DNA of 64,000 bases from Pisolithus tinctorius (taxonomy: Eukaryota; Basidiomycota; Agaricomycetes; Boletales; Pisolithaceae), in NCBI GenBank assembly GCA_024663395.1, contig JANFAH010000005.1, forward strand, positions 372,001 to 436,000, read 5' to 3'. Below are positions 32,957-44,875 of this stretch, piece after piece. The notes beneath the pieces were generated by a model. That model was not told the DNA's origin, ran no database searches, and saw nothing but the letters and a program-made list of their open reading frames with translations. The translations under genes and the position numbers were made by a program. Numbering within the stretch: position 1 is the stretch's first letter; each line of letters opens with the position of its first letter.

Positions 32957-34573
32957 ATGACTCACGCTACTACGACTCTCGGTGGGACAGCGAGCAGCGT
33001 TGTCGTTGGTAGAGTCGCGGTATGCAATGTCCATTCTCTCTAGGCTGTTTCCCTGTCTGATGGCAACACCAATACAGCATGGCTTGATGTTAATGACGTG
33101 TGTACACTTGCATCCTCAGAGTTGATTCCATCTTCACAAATACCGCAGTTGGAGGCAGGACCCAATACCTGACGAACAGTGTTTTGAAGCCATCAAGGCA
33201 GGCATCGATGCTCTCCCTCCGGGTGCCAAAATGTTCCTCATTGGAGGTAATCGATTGCCCTCTCATCGCGCAGAACTGGGTGGAATTTCTCACTACTGTT
33301 TACCAGGCGAATTCTACGGACACAATCTAGCCACGACTAACCTCGAAATGATCGCTAGATTCTTCGAGAAGTACCCTAGTTACGCTGACAAAACCTTCCT
33401 CTCCGTCAAGGTCAGTATATCCGGAAATGTATCTGCACCCCACACTGACGGCCTCATCGCTTTCAGGGAGGGCTGGTCCCAAACTCCTACGAGCCAGATT
33501 GCTCGTAAGCTTCATCAGTTTTCTCATGAAGAACACAATTGTGAAGACCTTATCCAGTGCCGCGAACCTCAGAAGAAGTGTCGAGACAATAAATGAGAAA
33601 TTGAGGGGCACGAAGCGTCTTGACCTGTTTCAAAGTGCCCGTGTTGACCCCAACGTTCCAATCGAAGAGTCGATAGCTGCGCTCGTCGAACTCAAGAAAG
33701 AAGGGAAACTAGACCATATCGGCATGTCGGAATGTAGCGCAGCATCTCTACGTCGCGGTAACGCTGTAAATATTCATTGAAATTTCGGGTTGTGCATCGC
33801 TCACGTGGAACATACAGGTCCATCCCATCAGTGCTGTCGAGATTGAAATCAGCCCATGGTCCTATGAAGAAGAGACAAAGACAGGTGACAATGCCCGATG
33901 CCCACCTGAGTAATGTTCGACTCAATCTTCTGCCTAGTTATCGCAACCGCAAAAGAACTGGGAGTAGCAGTCGCTGGTTACGCGTAAGGGTATTTAGACC
34001 AATGAGGATAGGCATTTCAACTGACACGTGTGCCACATCAGTCCCCTTGGTAGGGGTTTCTTGACTGGACAAATCAAACGACCCGAGGATTTGCCTGGTA
34101 AGCGTAATCCTGGAAGTCTTTCAGCAAATCCACTGATGTGGTCGCTTTCAGAGGGTGACTTCCGTCGTAGCTTGCCGCGCTTCCAAGAGGATGTAAGTCG
34201 TGATTTCTCATCCAGACAACTACCTAACACACGTGATTCAGGCAATGAGGCATAACTTTGCTATCGTCGACGCATTGTCTGAAATAGCCAAGAAGAAGAA
34301 CGTTACTGCCGCTCAACTCAGCATCGCTTGGGTTAGTGCGCTCGGGCCACATGTTATTCCTATTCCCGGTTCATCGTACGTGTTATTTCTCATTCCGACA
34401 CAGATATCTTCATTGTATGCCACCACTCTAGGCATGCTAAACGTACACTTGAAAACTGCGCCGCTGGAGACGTTGAGTTGACACCGGAAGAGCTTGATGA
34501 AATCAACAGAGTTATCGATAGCGCGGACATCCAAGGGGAAAGATACCGCACTGCTCATACTCTGTGGGGTTGA
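32957..34573 (+). CDS. Aldo/keto reductase, pyridoxal-reductase-like
   Basis: About ten exons joining in one frame from ATG 32957 to TGA 34571-34573. Segments: LGGTASSVVVG, PDEQCFEAIKAGIDALP, GEFYGHN (catalytic Tyr), FLSVKGG (catalytic Lys), NLRRSVETI, LFQSARVDPNVP, GKLDHIGMSE, EIEISPWSYE, GVAVAGYAPLGRGFLTG, AQLSIAWV and VIPIPGSS. This matches NADPH-dependent AKRs resembling yeast pyridoxal reductase, cytosolic, acting on vitamin B6 aldehydes. Introns are 48-60 nt; one at about 33508-33560 removes a stop after PDCS. Order and motifs are intact, so it should be functional. Exact substrate cannot be read from sequence. Confidence 0.85.
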
Positions 34574-35094
34574 GGGCCGGTCCTTTGTACTCGGGAAGTA
34601 TACGCTTTGTTCTCTCCTCTGTTCTTCACTTGTATGTAACAGTAACAGTCGTCACAATGAATGCTACGGCGGCGTGGCAAGAGTCAAATCACACAAGGCG
34701 ACCAGGCCGTGGTCTGCATGATGCATCAGAGTTGAACAACGGTTCTACCCCCCGCATTCGCAGGGCGGAGAGTTTGCCTTCCGAGACTCATTCCGCCAAA
34801 CACACCTAGTCAGAGTGGTATGCATCTCTTCATAGGACACTTGCTCGGAATGTCGCAATCCAAAAGTATGTCTCTGACGAAATCTTCTACTTTAAATAAA
34901 TTCTGGTGGATGTTAATCCAACACCTTAAGTTTTAACATAGCTGAGCACTCACCAACTGAAACAACCCGTTAGGTATAGAACAGTGTACCGATGAACTCA
35001 GACTCTAGATCGTCCACTCTCAGGTTACTGCAAGTTCGCAAAGGTCATGAAGATCTATTCCGACCGCTGGGCTATTGGAAACTTGAGCCTAGCG
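34574..35094. other. Spacer, no gene seen
   Basis: About 520 bp; short frames only. Confidence 0.4.
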
Positions 35095-36235
35095 TCACAG
35101 GTAACCTTGGCCAGCCCAACTCCAGGCACTCGGTGAGCGACTGCACGTGAAGATCGAAATCTTTACAATAAAAGTGAAGGGGTTTATAGTCAAACTTTCG
35201 AGGCTTGTCCAGTGATCCGTCGTAATTGATTCCAAGTCACCGAGCTGAGCCTTGGCCATGAAAAGTGTACGTATGTTGCTTGTATCCAGGCTGACATGCC
35301 GTGCCCCACAAAATTCCTGGTACAGTGCATCTCCACCCTTCAAACATGACTGAACTTCGACACAGCGCCGAGATCGACATGATTCTAGCGTGAGCCTTCA
35401 GGATAAGAACATTCAAGTCTCATAAACTTTGGTACTACAATGGCTTCCATGACTGGCTTGGGGTTGTCGACTGCGAGTTTGAATACCTCACGAAGTGGAA
35501 TGTGGATACTGTCTGGCAGAAGCGCCCAACCGGTGGATAAACCAGAGAGCAAGAGTATCATTGTTGACTGGGTAGGGATAAATGTGGACTTCGTTGTCTG
35601 TCCTCGGCCGCATCTGAGCTCCGGTTCAAGAGTCGTGAGCGTCATGGCAGTTGCAAATTTAGGAGTAGGGAAAGAGTCTTTAAGCTCCAAGTTCCTGAGG
35701 GCAGTGGCTCTGTTGGGTAAGAGAAATCGTGGATAGGCGGGCACCTCAGGTATAGGATGAACGAGGACGTGCTTGAGAGAATGAAATGTCAAGTCCTCAA
35801 ATGCGTGAAGGATTCTTGGTTCTGCGTCTTGTATGTGAAGGCGCTGCCAGCGATCGGCACTGGGGCCAAGGACGTTCAGCCTTTGTATCTTGATCAGTTA
35901 AGAGGTATGTGAAAAATTAACAATGAAGACGTTGAGAGGAACATCTCCACTCCTTGTCAGTTGGGCTTCCAAGAACGCAACAGTGCGAGGTAGCCGGGGG
36001 CACACACAATATCACACCAGGTTTCCGGAGTGTGGAGGACTACATTCTTCCAGAGCTGTGACACGGTTGACAAAGTTTTACTGCGGTGCGCTAGCTCTTG
36101 AAACTCTTTCCACACGCCGGCCGGCAGGACTGGAACATTCTCTGCGGAAGGAGTTCGACAGGGAGTAGATTGTTCGCAGGAGGTCGTTTCTTGACGAGCA
36201 CATCGATCTTGCTTCAGTGTGTCTTGATGCCACAC
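35095..36235 (-). pseudogene. F-box/LRR-like gene, disrupted
   Basis: Minus strand. An F-box-type segment (LPAGVWKEFQELAHRS, TLSTVSQLWKNVVLHTPETW) is followed by RSGDVPLNVFI and by a long region with leucine-rich spacing (ALRNLELKDSF, TMILLLSGLS). This layout is common among the many agaric F-box proteins that recruit substrates to SCF ubiquitin ligases. The frame breaks by one missing base near 35969-35975, just before the LTRSGDVPLN segment, and further stops occur near 35390 and downstream. Either a decayed family member or a gene with read errors; the downstream end is uncertain. Confidence 0.6.
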
Positions 36236-36970
36236 GGACTTCCACCACCTTCTTGAAGATCTACGTTCTTTCGGTCAACTTTCGGCCCCTTCCAGCCAGT
36301 CCAGCCCAGCGCGTGCCTCATCCAACCCGTGCATAATGGGCGTGGAAGCACTACATACCAGTGTTAGCGCAGTGTGGTATCGTGTGCTCTAAGCCGTACC
36401 TAGCGTTCGTCAGCTGTGGTGCTATGCCTTGAACTTTCCCAACGCCCCTGCCCCCTATTTTTCTTACTAATCAGGACAGTTACGGCAGTAACATTCAGAT
36501 CGGGTATTGTCGGTTGATAGATCCGGCATTAAAAATTGACTTATCTTATCTAGCGTGACTCGGCAGGCACACTACGGAACTGTTAAGTGGGTTTAAAGGT
36601 GGACAACTGTCCTTAAACCAAGTCATGCGCATCAGGGAAGATATCATACTATGCCTTTTCCAATACTGACAACCACGCGAAACGGTGCTCATACTGGAAC
36701 ATTGTAAGGGAAACGATGACGTGATGATGTGATGGGTGCTCACATGGACACTCAAGCTAGGTGGAATGATGATGTGCTGATGATGTACCGTGGTGGAAGG
36801 CTTCGTGGTTATAGTTTAGTGGATCGTGTCGGTCATGATGATGGTATGGTGGATCATGAATTATAGTATAGTAGAAGTGTCGGAACAAGTCAGGGACGAG
36901 TCACCTCGGTATGATATCTACACCGCGATGAGTCGGGAAAAAAAACCCAGTCGACTACCATTTCATCATC
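36236..36970. other. Upstream region of asparagine synthetase
   Basis: No gene. 36715-36860 is rich in GATGATG/GTGATG triplets. No recognisable control site. Confidence 0.4.
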
Positions 36971-39337
36971 ATGTGTGGAATCGTTGCTGTCCATGGCCTC
37001 ACAAACCCTTCTGCCGAACGTGCTCATCTAGTTGCGCTCTCCAAACGCGTCCGTCACCGTGGGCCCGACTGGTCTGGCTGCTACGTTGGCAAGGAAGCTA
37101 TCCTCTGCCATGAACGGTTGGCGATCGTCGGTATCGGTATGTGGCCTGCTGCTTGACCACACAAGTGAGAGCCTTGATCGCGCACCCAGACTCGGGAGCC
37201 CAACCTCTCTTCAGCGATGACCGCAAAATTATACTTGCCGTCAACGGAGAAATCTATAACCACCTTGCTCTTCGCTCCGGTTTTGGCTCAGATGTCAAAT
37301 TCAACACTCGCTCCGATTGCGAGGTTATCATCCCTCTTGTATGTTCATCTCTTTCTGCGTTACTTATGTTTCGGAAAGTTTTCTTGACTATCATTCCAGT
37401 ACAAAAAATATGATAAAGATCTTTGCGACATGCTGGACGGCATGTTTTCTTTCGTTCTCCTGGATGAGTCTGTAACACCGACACGCATCATTGCTGCACG
37501 CGACCCCATTGGTATCACCACTCTCTACCAAGGCTGGAACTCCAAGAAGCCTGGCGCAACGTACTTCGCTTCGGAGCTCAAAGCCCTCATAAACGACTGC
37601 GATGAGATCATCTCGTTCCCTCCCGGGCATGTGTATGATAGCCGTGACAATTCCACTACGCGATACTTCCAGCCTTCGTGGTGGTCCACTGACGACGAGA
37701 ATGCACCCGTACCAACATCTCCAGTCGACTATACTCTTCTCCGTGAGACACTCGAAGCGGCTGTCCGGAAACGCCTGATGTCCGAGGTTCCATATGGGGT
37801 CCTCCTGAGCGGAGGGTTGGACAGTAGTCTGATCGCTACCATCGCCGCGCGAGAGACCGACAAGCTAGCCCAGGCACATTTCGAGGCACGTCAGAAGAAG
37901 CTGTCTGAATGGTCACCCAGTGGACCGCCTACACCGAAGGATAACTTAAACCAAAAGGGTATGAAGCTACTTTTTCATATGCTTTCTACTTGATGTCAAA
38001 CGTTTTCTCCCCGTAGCCATGCTGGCGACTTGGCCGCAACTCCACTCATTCTCCATAGGTTTAGAGAACTCCCCAGACCTTTTCGCTGCGCGAAAGGCCG
38101 CTGTGTTCCTAGGAACCAAACATCACGAATTCGTCTTTACTGTACAAGAGGGGTTAGATGCCATACCAGACGTGATACACCATCTTGAGACCTACGATGT
38201 CACAACCGTTCGCGCCAGTACGCCTATGTACTTGCTCAGCCGAAAGATCAAGGCCATGGGTGTGAAAATGGTACTCAGCGGAGAGGGCAGCGACGAGATT
38301 TTGGGAGGTACGACGTGTCCCACTGTCAAATCCAAATACGCGCTAACACGATTTAGGGTACCTGTACTTCCACGCTGCTCCTGACAGCAAATCCTTCCAC
38401 CAGGAATGTGTTCGCCGAGTCAAGAACCTCCATACCGCCGACTGTCTCCGAGCTAACAAGTGACCCGATTCTTTTACATTCATCTACGTTCGGTTGACGG
38501 TTCTCGTGACAGGTCGACGATGGCTTGGGGTTTGGAAGCTCGCGTACCCTTCCTTGATAAGAAATTCCTCGAAGTAGCGATGAACGTCGACGCAAAGGAA
38601 AAAATGTTTTCCAAGGGATCTTCACAGGAATTTGACAGCGATGGTCGCCCAAAGATGGAAAAGGTAGGCATGCGACCTCGTGTATTTTCCATGTGCACGT
38701 TTGTTGATGGGCTTTCTCAGTATATCCTGCGGAAGGCATTCGATTGTGCACCAGACGGCAAGGTAAGTCCGCCGTGATTTTGACTGGGAAGCATCGACAT
38801 CTGACAGGACACTCGTTAGCCTTACCTCCCTAAGTCCATTTTATGGCGTCAGAAGGAACAATTCTCGGATGGTGTGGGATATTCCTGGATAGATGGGTAG
38901 GGTTCAAATTCTCTCCGCTGACACTTTGCTCACATGACACCCTCCGTCAACAGGATGAAAGATCACGCAGCTACAGTAGTCTCCGACGAGGCATTCGCTA
39001 AGCGAGCTGAACGTTGGGCGGTGGACACCCCTGACACTAAAGAAGCTTATTGGATCCGAGAAATCTTCGAAGGTGGGTTCCGGTCCTGGGCCTGGTGACA
39101 CCATTAGGGTACTCACTGACCATGAACTCATTCCCACCAGGTCATTTCCCCTCAGACGCGGCCGCCAGCACTGCGGTACGGTGAGTACTAAAGGCCCATC
39201 ATACATGTTGATCGTTTTGTCTCATCTATATCTCCGTACACAACAGGTGGATACCACGAGGGGATTGGGGCTGCGCGTCGGACCCCAGCGGACGAAGCGT
39301 CAGCATTCACAACGCCGCATATGAAGCGACCGAGTGA
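36971..39337 (+). CDS. ASN: Asparagine synthetase (glutamine-hydrolysing)
   Basis: ATP-dependent conversion of aspartate plus glutamine to asparagine and glutamate, cytosolic. Starts [10 protein letters not shown], so the catalytic Cys2 of the glutaminase domain is present; then RHRGPDWSG and [10 protein letters not shown]. The synthetase domain has the ATP-pyrophosphatase loop [22 protein letters not shown] across an intron to [10 protein letters not shown], and [12 protein letters not shown]-terminus [15 protein letters not shown] and ends EATE. About ten exons with introns of roughly 50-65 nt; all splice joins keep frame and I found no break over 2.4 kb. In-frame length agrees with the family (about 570-600 aa). 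Upstream neighbour is the F-box gene, downstream the convergent RhoGEF. Confidence 0.93.
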
Positions 39338-39834
39338 ACTAGGAATACGACCATGATCGATTACCTTGTAGACATGTATTTTCCCTCGGTCGAGTCCCTC
39401 CGGACCGGAAGTCAATGTGCTGGATTAGAATTAGTGGTTGGAGCTGTGGTGTGCGTTTGTGGGTGGGTAGAACTACGTAGGGAAATGTACTGTCTGGGTA
39501 TTTCCGCAAATAGAGTGTTATAAAAAGTAATAGATGGAAAAACAAGACCAAAATCAATCAATGAGAGTGTTGTTGTTGAGGTATCATCAAACAAGGGAGG
39601 GTACCAACTGACTGAGCAGTAAAAGGAAACGCAGTTGTAGTAACAGTCGAGTTGGATGAAGGAGCGTGTCGGCCATGATGCAACGGAAAGGACGGGATAT
39701 CAGATGTAATTAAGGCAATGGGAGAGGTGTGGCCAGTCAAGAAAACGCCGAGAGAGCGAGAGCGAAATGATATGGAAATGAGGAAACAAAAGGGTCCTGG
39801 ACGCCACTAGCGAAAAACACACCCGTCCAGCACT

Positions 39835-42800
39835 CTACAGTTGATTCAGGGTCGGATCCTGAATAGTGATTTGCCGGTATAGATTCAAAGCGGAGTCTTC
39901 CGATGCAACAGGTGAAGCTTGGGATTTGTTGTTGTCATTATTGCCGCTACCATTGTTAGTCGCGGGTAGGTTATCGGGCCGCGCCGTAGTTGCGCTTGTT
40001 TGAGAGGTCTGGCGTTGTCGCTTAGGAGGATTAGCAGGGTTTGACCGAACACTCGTGCCCCACGCAGGTCGCGTGACTGTGGCTTTGACAGATTGACTGT
40101 CGTCAGAAGGATTGACACGGGTCCGCGTACTTGTAACAGTTGGTGCTCTCCTGGTGCCAGGACGGAGTGCAGGTGCTTGGTCAGCGGACATTAGCCGTGT
40201 GCCAAACTTGGCGTTGGCAGACGATTCTCGGGCGTACGACGTCCCTCCAGGGGATACGCGACGCGATGGTCCGCCGACACCGGGTTGCTTAGGCTTCAGG
40301 ACTGGTTTTTGGAGCGTGATCTTGTCAGCGCCCCAATAGGAGAAACTCATTTTGCTCTTTTTATCTGAGTCATCGGAGTCGTTGTCGTCGTCATCGTCAT
40401 CAGGAAGGGGTATGATCTTAGGCTTATTAGACGAGTGCGCTTCCGCCTTGGACCGCACGACACTAAGGAAAAACGTATGGGTAGGTCATAGATATTAGAA
40501 ATAGAAAACCGGGCTGCTTACTCTTCCATGGCGACGACGCCTTCTTTGGGTTGGACAACGTCCCCTATTGCCCAAGTTTCAATCTACACAATCTCGATCA
40601 GTGGTAAACACCATACAGATAAACACACGCTCACTTTTATGAACTTGTACAAGTTGCGGGGCTTAGTATGCGAGTTCCGACGTCCTGTAGTCGCATACTT
40701 GGTTTTGCCCTGCATGTCTGGTAATGAGTTGGTTCGAGAGTTGGTGGAAGATACCAAAGGCAGCGATGTCGTCCCCGTACGCTGGCATTTCAGTACCACG
40801 TCATTAAAGACTACCAACCACAAGTCCTTCTTTCCCCCAATACCAGAGCCAGACCCGAGCACATCGCTCAGCCTGCGAAGCGAAGTCTTGCCCTTCACAT
40901 TCTTGTTCGCGATTGCTGGGGGTGGACTCGATCCCTTTGGACTGCCTGACGTGGTATCTCGTCCTACTGCGAACAATTGTCTCTCTTCTATGAGCAGTCG
41001 AGCAGGTTTCGGTATCGCTAGTTGTTTGACCTTGTCCAACCCTTCAATCCGGGCGAACACATCTCTGGTCTTATCCCGATCTTCCTTCTGGATTTTCTCG
41101 TCTTCGATTGCTCCTTACAATCGTCTCGATCTCCGCTACCATCTGTAGCGAGCTCTCGTACTCGAAAGTACTAGGGTCGGTGTGGAAGAGGAGGTTTTGG
41201 AAGAGGAGCGGGTACTTGAGCAGCCGCTGAAACGGCTTCGACAGGGAGATGGCGAGACCAGTCTCACCCTTCTCACATGCGAGCTCTTCCAGCCGCTGCA
41301 GACTCTTGCACACCTTCAGCCATTCCGCGGCGTCCTGATTTTTTGGTTTCTTCGCCTCGCTGGCAGTCGAAAGTGCATTGTCAACCTGTTCGAGCGCACG
41401 CTCGAGATGGAGGACGTAAGTTGCGTAGCCCTGAAATATGTGCGACTGTTGGCGGATAAATTGAGTACATAGATGCGCAAGAATAAATGCAAACGTACGT
41501 TCGAGACAAATACATCTGCCAAGGATCGCACAAGGGGGTATTGTTCGTCGTATCGTTTTCTGAGCCCTTCACTGAGTTTGGTATGCCCTCCAAAACGCCG
41601 CTCTCAACAACCTCCAGACATATGCGCAAATCTTCCGGAAGAAGGTGTGGAGGGACCAAACCCTGCAGCACAGTATCCGGCCCCGTTTGGGACCGTTTGA
41701 ACCTCCGTAGGACACGGGCAGTATGTATGGTTGGCGTTGTCTTAGTACTGTCCTTCCTATTTCTATCCTTATCTCTTGCAACATCCCTGTCACAATCGTG
41801 TTCTGCCACAGATTGCCTCCCCAGCGAATGCGTGGACATTGCCGCTTGGTTGATGCGCGCACGCTGACCGGCAGGTATGGACACGTGTGAACGCGAAGGG
41901 AAGGGGACTGTCTCCTTTGTTTTTCCGTTCTTACCGGCAGCGGCAGATGCTGTACGATAAGGTGAGCGGGGATGACTGTGCTTCGCCACGACTTTAGCAT
42001 GGTTGCCCTGATGCCCGTGCACGTGCTCGGTGTCGTCGTCGTCCGTGTCCATGGACTCTCCATCAATATTTGGAGTGGTCAATGCGAGGGATTTAGTATC
42101 TGGTGCTTGCGGCGAGGGGCCCTCGTTACGGAAACCTGTTGGGGACATGAAACGTGCAGCTATGGGTGGGAGGGTATCCATGGAGTCCTGGGTTGCCTCG
42201 AATCTGGAGGGAGCGATTGAATAATCATCGTAGTCGTAAGGTGTAGGGGAGGTAGCTGGTGGTGTTGCAAATGGATGTAGGAGAGGATCGATGAAGGTTT
42301 CCTTCATTTTCTGCAAGTCACAGACATATCTGTGTGGGTCGCGCGGAGAAGCACGGCATGAGTCTACCTGGAATTTACAAGGGATGCAACTCGTGATAAG
42401 AAACATACCGCTCTTCGCTAGCGACGATCTCCCAGAGGACCTCCTGTCTGGTCCGTTCGCGGGGACCGAGGTTGCTGACAAGATCATCCTCGGCGCCCTC
42501 ACTCCACGAGGAAACCGCAAGGATACGGGTACTGGATACGGACATTTGGGAGAAGGGGGTTTGGGAACGCACAGAGACTGGATATGGCGATGGGGCTGTG
42601 CGTGTTGATGTTGCTTTGATGCTCGGTGCTGCGGTAGTTGTAGTCACAGCAGGGGGTGGAGCGGCTGCGGGGGATGTGGTGGTGGTGGTTGACTTGGAAG
42701 TAGCGTCTGTACGTGTGTTTGATGTGGCGGTAGAAGTAGAACCACGCGTGTCCTTGCCATGTGCTGCTTGAAAACGAGCGAGGGCGGTTTTCGACGGAGC

Positions 42801-43498
42801 GCCTGCAGATGACTGCAGTGACAATCCGGTATTGGCGGATTTGTTGGTGTCTGGAAGAGGCTGTGTCGTCGAAAGTCCCGAGGGCGTTTGCGGGGGGGAC
42901 AGGAAGGCGACCTTTTTCTGCGTGTCCGTGGTGGTGGTGGTAGTGCTTACCGAACCGTTGGATGACTTGAGTGCACTGGATTTAACGGCAGGATCTGTTG
43001 GGTCTGCAGGGTTGGGGACGGGAGAAGACACGGGAGGCCGACGCCGCTGTCATTGTCTGCGTCATGGGGTTCTTCGATTGGTGGGAGAGGCCGGGTAGAC
43101 AAGTCCGGCAGGGGTTTCGTGGACGCAATTGAGGAAGGGGTGCCCGCAGCACTGGTTCCAGTGGTTCCGGCGCTGGTAGACCGCTGGATCTGGCTTGGAG
43201 TGATGCTTGGAGAGGAGGACGAGAGACGTTCCTGTCTGCTCTCCGGGCGACTGTGAGCTTGGTGTGAGGGCGGCCATTCTCGTAGCGGGGGTAGTTGGGC
43301 GAGCTCCTTCTTGCGGGTGAGCGGAGTGGCATTGGGCGACTGGGAGTTGGTGGACGAGCTGAGGGTTGTGGTGTCGCTGCGGTCGCGGACGAACAGGGAG
43401 TCTCTGTCCTTTTCCCTGTCCTTGTCCTTCTCTCTGTCCTTGTCCCTGTCTTTGTCTTTCGAGAGGCCCCGATTGAACCTGTTGAGAAACGCTTTCAT
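39835..43498 (-). CDS. RhoGEF (DH-PH) protein with disordered N-terminus
   Basis: ATG at 43498 (MKAFLNRFNRGL). First about 350 residues are low complexity: a Lys/Asp/Arg repeat, Ser/Thr/Pro runs and poly-Thr. The DH domain begins ERTRQEVLWEIVASEERYV, continues across an intron to CDLQKMKETFIDPLL and later has LSEGLRKRYDE and ISLSKPFQRLLKYPLLFQNLL, the conserved helix that contacts Rho GTPases. A PH domain follows (PARLLIEERQLF, KKDLWLVVFNDVVLKC, NLYKFIKI) and then a long charged tail ending DPTLNQL. It would activate a Rho/Cdc42-type GTPase at the cell cortex. Two single-base losses break the frame, near 43032-43034 (GGG) and 41586-41588 (CCC on the plus strand). The upstream 319 bp is shared with the methyltransferase gene. 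Confidence 0.85.
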
Positions 43499-43817
43499 GG
43501 CCAGCAGGCCGTGAATGGCTGGTGGACTGAGTTGACAAGTTGGTGCTAGTGAGAAGTCAGAGTTAAGCGCCCTGGTCTACGCAGCTGGTCTCGACGGCGA
43601 CGACGGCGACTGCGAAGAGCGCTTGCACTGACGATTTTACAGGTTCGCGTGGAACCGCCACACTCGAAGACGTACAACCAACGAAATCCGGACTGGACCT
43701 CGTGTTACCAGCACGACCTAAGCTGGGGTCTTATCAAAAGCCAATCGTCCTCGTGTCTCAGTCATATATCATCGACATCCATCAGCATACCAGCCATATA
43801 TCGCTGCAACAGCCGAC

Positions 43818-44875
43818 ATGCCCTCTGACTCGCCCCTTCCTGCTCACCAAACAAAGCACCTTCCCACCCTCACTTACCCCTTCATCTACTCCACTTTCCA
43901 CCTAGCCCAGTCCTCTGACGGTACTAGCAATGGCACCGCCCTCTGGCTCGGCGCTCAGCTCCTCTCCGCCTACTTGGCTGCCGAGCTCAAGGACGTGCAC
44001 CTCAAGACAACACGTCCACGAGCAGTGGAGCTGGGCAGCGGGATTGGCCTCACGGCGTGCGCACACCTTTATTCCCCTTCCGTGAAAACGACAGTCTGAC
44101 CCTGGTCTTTTTCGATATGTGCCTCCCGCAATATGTCCGTTCCTTTCATACAAAAACGGGTTACAATGGCTGCTTTCACCGCCATCTGATCCACGTCCTA
44201 TTCTCCACATGTTCATACAACACGTGTCGGACACTCCCGGAGCTGATGCCGGTCGTCATGATCTATATTAATCATTACCTCGATCCACCTCTTACCCAAT
44301 CCAGTCTTGCGTTGGCTTCGCTAGGCTACGATGTCCTTGCTACCGATACCGCCTACGTTTGTGATTCAGTGCTCCGCAATAACATCAGAACAAACCTGCC
44401 ACACCTCCACTCGACTCGTGCTGGTACCGTCCAGGTGCGCGCACTCGATTGGCTTGTTAGCAGTGATATGTGGAACTGGGGTGATCCATTGTCTATCACC
44501 CCTGCCACCCAGTCAAACGAGGGGCCTAAAGCAAGTGGGGTCGAGGAGACGCTGCGCCCGCCTTTCGACTTGATTGTATCCAGCGATACCCTCTACGATG
44601 AATCACTCATCGACCCACTCTTTGCCACCTTGCAAGCGCTCTGTGTTCAAGGACGTGACACGACGTCCTCCTTACCGAATAAGCCCCCGGTCATCCTCAT
44701 CGCCTTGGAACGGCGCGACCCTGCTCTGATCAGCACTGCCCTAGCACGTGCACCAGTTCCTCTGGTGCAAGTGCCAACCAAGAAGCTCAAAAAAGCCCTC
44801 GATCGATCTGACATTCGATGGGATGGTGCCGATTGGGATGGGGTTGAAATTTGGAGAGGTGTTGGGCGACTTTAG
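43818..44875 (+). CDS. Family-16 lysine methyltransferase
   Basis: Two exons, 43818-44056 and 44305-44875, with a 248-nt intron, long for this genome. Spliced, the SAM-binding motif reads AVELGSGIGLTALALASLGY across the junction, followed by VLATDT and VLRNNIRTN, and later FDLIVSSDTLYDESLIDPL. This is the Methyltransf_16 (METTL21-like) fold; family members trimethylate lysines on elongation factors and chaperones. Tail WDGVEIWRGVGRL. About 270 aa, usual length. The exact protein target is not predictable. Starts MPSDSPLPAH. Confidence 0.82.
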
